A stretch of DNA of 44,634 nt, taken from NCBI GenBank assembly GCA_947167565.1, contig CAMVIN010000005.1:1-44634 (forward strand), given 5' to 3'. Positions 43,420-44,634 of the stretch are shown in pieces. How positions within the stretch are numbered: position 1 is the stretch's first letter; each line of letters starts with the position of its first letter. Under the pieces are notes generated by a model that worked only from the letters and a program-made list of their open reading frames with translations, was not told where the DNA came from and did no database searches. Position numbers and translations under genes: made by a program. The stretch comes from an uncultured Clostridia bacterium (GTDB lineage Bacteria > Bacillota > Clostridia > Lachnospirales > Lachnospiraceae).

Positions 43420-43573
43420 AACCAGCACCCCACAGAAAAAAATAAACCGGCAGGAAACAAGCTTGCTTGCTTCCTGCCGGTTTATTTTTTTCTGTGGGGC
43501 GGACAAGACGCGAAGCGTCTCTGTTCGCCTTAATGAGAACTCGCGGAGCGAGTGCGAATTAAGGTGCTGGTTC
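43419..43573. repeat. multi-hairpin palindromic element at the metF stop codon
   Basis: The outer arms are GAACCAGCACC (43419-43429) and GGTGCTGGTTC (43563-43573), perfect over 11 bp. Inside are three hairpins. The first has 29-bp arms (43428-43456 and 43471-43499) with seven-A/seven-T tracts and a 14-nt loop. The second (43498-43529) has GACGC-GAA-GCGTC at its tip. The third (43529-43563) has ACTCGC-GGA-GCGAGT and CTTAAT/ATTAAG. The first hairpin alone would terminate metF. The whole could fold as a junction; it resembles a palindromic repeat or miniature element rather than a plain terminator. Confidence 0.7.
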
Positions 43574-44014
43574 GAGAAGGGGATTGCGGTATAATTGTGA
43601 CAGGTCGAACAAATCCAGTAAAATCAAGGGTTTGCGAGGCTTAGTCCCATGACGGTTTTGTGATGGACCGTAGATTGTGATTGAGTAAATTTGTAAAACT
43701 GAATACCACTCCACAACATACCGTCTGGAGAAAGTATCTGATGAAACATTACGGATGATTTTCAGACGGTCTGACAGGAGTGGCGGGCGATAAGCCTGTG
43801 GGATTGATTAGGATAGGACTGTATCAATCTGCTATGAGAAGTTATCAGCGAAAGCGGATACTTTGATGGTGGAGTGTGCAGTCCTTTTTCTTTTTGCAAT
43901 ATCCGGACGGCTACCGGGCAGGTCAGTCCCATATTCGGGGAAAGGAGTTGATGGGGAGCAATATTAGAGATGTCAGGAGAAAAATAACGGAAGATGAAAG
44001 AGAGGGATTCACAC
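43574..44014. other. gene-poor region with nested inverted repeats
   Basis: No convincing gene. A TATAAT stands at 43590-43595 with a weak -35. CCACTCC (43706-43712) pairs with GGAGTGG (43777-43783) and inside it ACCGTCTG (43720-43727) pairs with CAGACGGT (43763-43770), so a long hairpin with a large loop is likely. An open frame of about 48 codons from a GTG at 43876 (or 23 codons from ATG 43951 after AAAGGAG) runs to 44022, overlapping the next gene; I regard it as doubtful. The section may be a structured RNA or the decayed edge of a mobile element. Confidence 0.4.
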
Positions 44015-44179
44015 ATGGATAATTTACAAAGGATTTATGAGAAGTTTGACGAGCTGGGTGTGGATGGCAACCTGATGGATCTGATCAATGCGTTCCAGAG
44101 TGATTCCACCGGGGCGGCATATCTTGACGGTGTGAGGTTCGGCATGAGGTTCTTTCTGGAGTGCGTGATGAATGATTGA
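44015..44179 (+). CDS. small hypothetical protein (54 aa)
   Basis: 54 residues beginning MDNLQRIYEKFDELG, with a hydrophobic C-terminal helix (LDGVRFGMRFFLECVM). AGAGGG precedes the ATG at 44015; a longer in-frame start is at 43994. Small proteins with a similar DGVRFGMRFFLE-type end are found on Firmicute mobile elements, but I cannot assign the family confidently. It is the last gene before the repeats. Confidence 0.5.
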   Translation: MDNLQRIYEKFDELGVDGNLMDLINAFQSDSTGAAYLDGVRFGMRFFLECVMND

Positions 44180-44280
44180 AAAGAGCATGAAAAACGGCAG
44201 AAGATAAGATGGAATAAGGCAACCTATATCACTTGAGGACAGATCCGATACGGACGAGGTACAGATTTCGTGTTTCCACC

Positions 44281-44343
44281 CATAGAGGAGTGAAGTCAAG
44301 GTCATAGAGGTTTTTTGTGATTCCCATAGAGGTGTCATAGAGG
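44281..44343. repeat. four copies of CATAGAGG
   Basis: CATAGAGG occurs at 44281-44288, 44303-44310, 44325-44332 and 44336-44343, with starts 22, 22 and 11 bp apart. That is regular phasing on about one helical turn. It is the opening of a longer repeat-rich stretch. Confidence 0.75.
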
Positions 44344-44436
44344 ATTTCTAATTTCCCATGTAGGACGTGCCTGTGTCTGGTGGTAAAGGAGATTCCTCAT
44401 ATTTACTGATACAACTGCTCAGGAAAAGGCGAAAGA

Positions 44437-44634
44437 CCTATGTAAGTCTAATACAAACCTATGAGGATGATGGAAAAATCCTGTGCAAGCCTAATACAAA
44501 CCTAAGAGGAAAATGGGGAAATCCTATGCAAGCCTCATAAATCCTCATAGGAAAAAAGCGGGATTCCTATAACATTCCTATGCCACTCCTATAACATTCC
44601 TATATCACTCCTATAACAGAATGGGCAGATTCCT
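44437..44634. repeat. tandem repeats of 43 bp and 22 bp at the window edge
   Basis: Two full 43-bp units (44437-44479 and 44480-44522) share the start CCTRTGYAAGYCTAATACAA and AACCTA-GAGGA; a diverged third begins at 44523. From 44565 a 22-bp unit repeats (44565-44586, 44587-44608, partial from 44609), each beginning TCCTATAACA. All units contain CCTAT. No ORF of note spans the region. The array may continue beyond the window. Iterons, a transfer origin or a protein-binding array are possible; nothing here decides. Confidence 0.7.

Noticed and set aside
44437-44634. CRISPR array
   Set aside because: The units are contiguous tandem repeats without unique spacers, and no cas gene is present.

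Overview
The window looks like chromosome from a spore-forming Firmicute of the class Clostridia, most probably a Lachnospiraceae-type gut anaerobe. The reasons are the sporulation genes (SipL-like SPOCS/LysM protein, SpoIIR, CotH), Veg, MecA, a two-cluster ferredoxin, strong purine-rich ribosome binding sites with frequent TTG/GTG starts, and moderate GC. The species cannot be named from the sequence alone.

Layout. 1-13.8 kb is core and housekeeping DNA: coaBC, nfo, veg, a SipL-like protein, ispE, spoIIR, ddl, a DUF1934 protein, dapF, then a three-gene SPFH / zinc-ribbon / TPM-domain cluster and a ferredoxin. 13.8-22.5 kb holds mecA, an intergenic transcription unit that looks like a structured leader or small RNA, a phosphodiester glycosidase, a Uma2-type protein, a membrane GGDEF protein and a large secreted CotH kinase. 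22.5-29.7 kb is an operon with an M28-like protein of altered active site followed by a complete family-5 peptide-type ABC importer. 29.8-32.3 kb holds a second, orphan solute-binding protein flanked by two type I toxin-antitoxin loci, one Fst/par-like and one Hol_Tox/TxpA-like. Each pairs a tiny membrane toxin with a convergent antisense RNA promoter and terminators; neither toxin is long enough to be found by a routine ORF scan.

32.3-43.4 kb is the most interesting part. A nitrogenase-like operon (NifX-like, NifB-like, NifX-like, NifH, NifD-like, NifK-like) is followed by a LysR regulator, two different glutamate-cysteine ligases, an EgtC/YafJ-like class II amidotransferase and metF. The NifDK-like pair keeps the six P-cluster cysteines and the cofactor cysteine. 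It lacks the residues equivalent to alpha-His442, alpha-His195 and alpha-Gln191, and there are no nifEN/nifV genes, so ordinary nitrogen fixation is unlikely.

Main finding: four promoters (importer operon, nitrogenase-like operon, lysR, metF) carry the same operator, ATAR-N7-YTAT within 7-nt arms, starting exactly 64 bp upstream of the -10 hexamer. In three of them a second half-conserved ATAR-N7-NNAT site follows at +23 and ends directly at the -35 hexamer. The core matches the streptococcal MET-box (TATAG-N7-CTATA) bound by the LysR regulator MtaR/MetR. This suggests one methionine/sulfur regulon in which the importer brings in a sulfur compound, the nitrogenase-like enzyme reduces it (compare methylthio-alkane reductase), and MetF supplies methyl groups. 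The substrate is unknown.

43.4-44.6 kb holds a 155-bp multi-hairpin element at the metF stop codon, then gene-poor DNA with nested inverted repeats, one small ORF and 43-bp and 22-bp tandem repeats running to the window edge. It may be the start of a mobile or accessory region.
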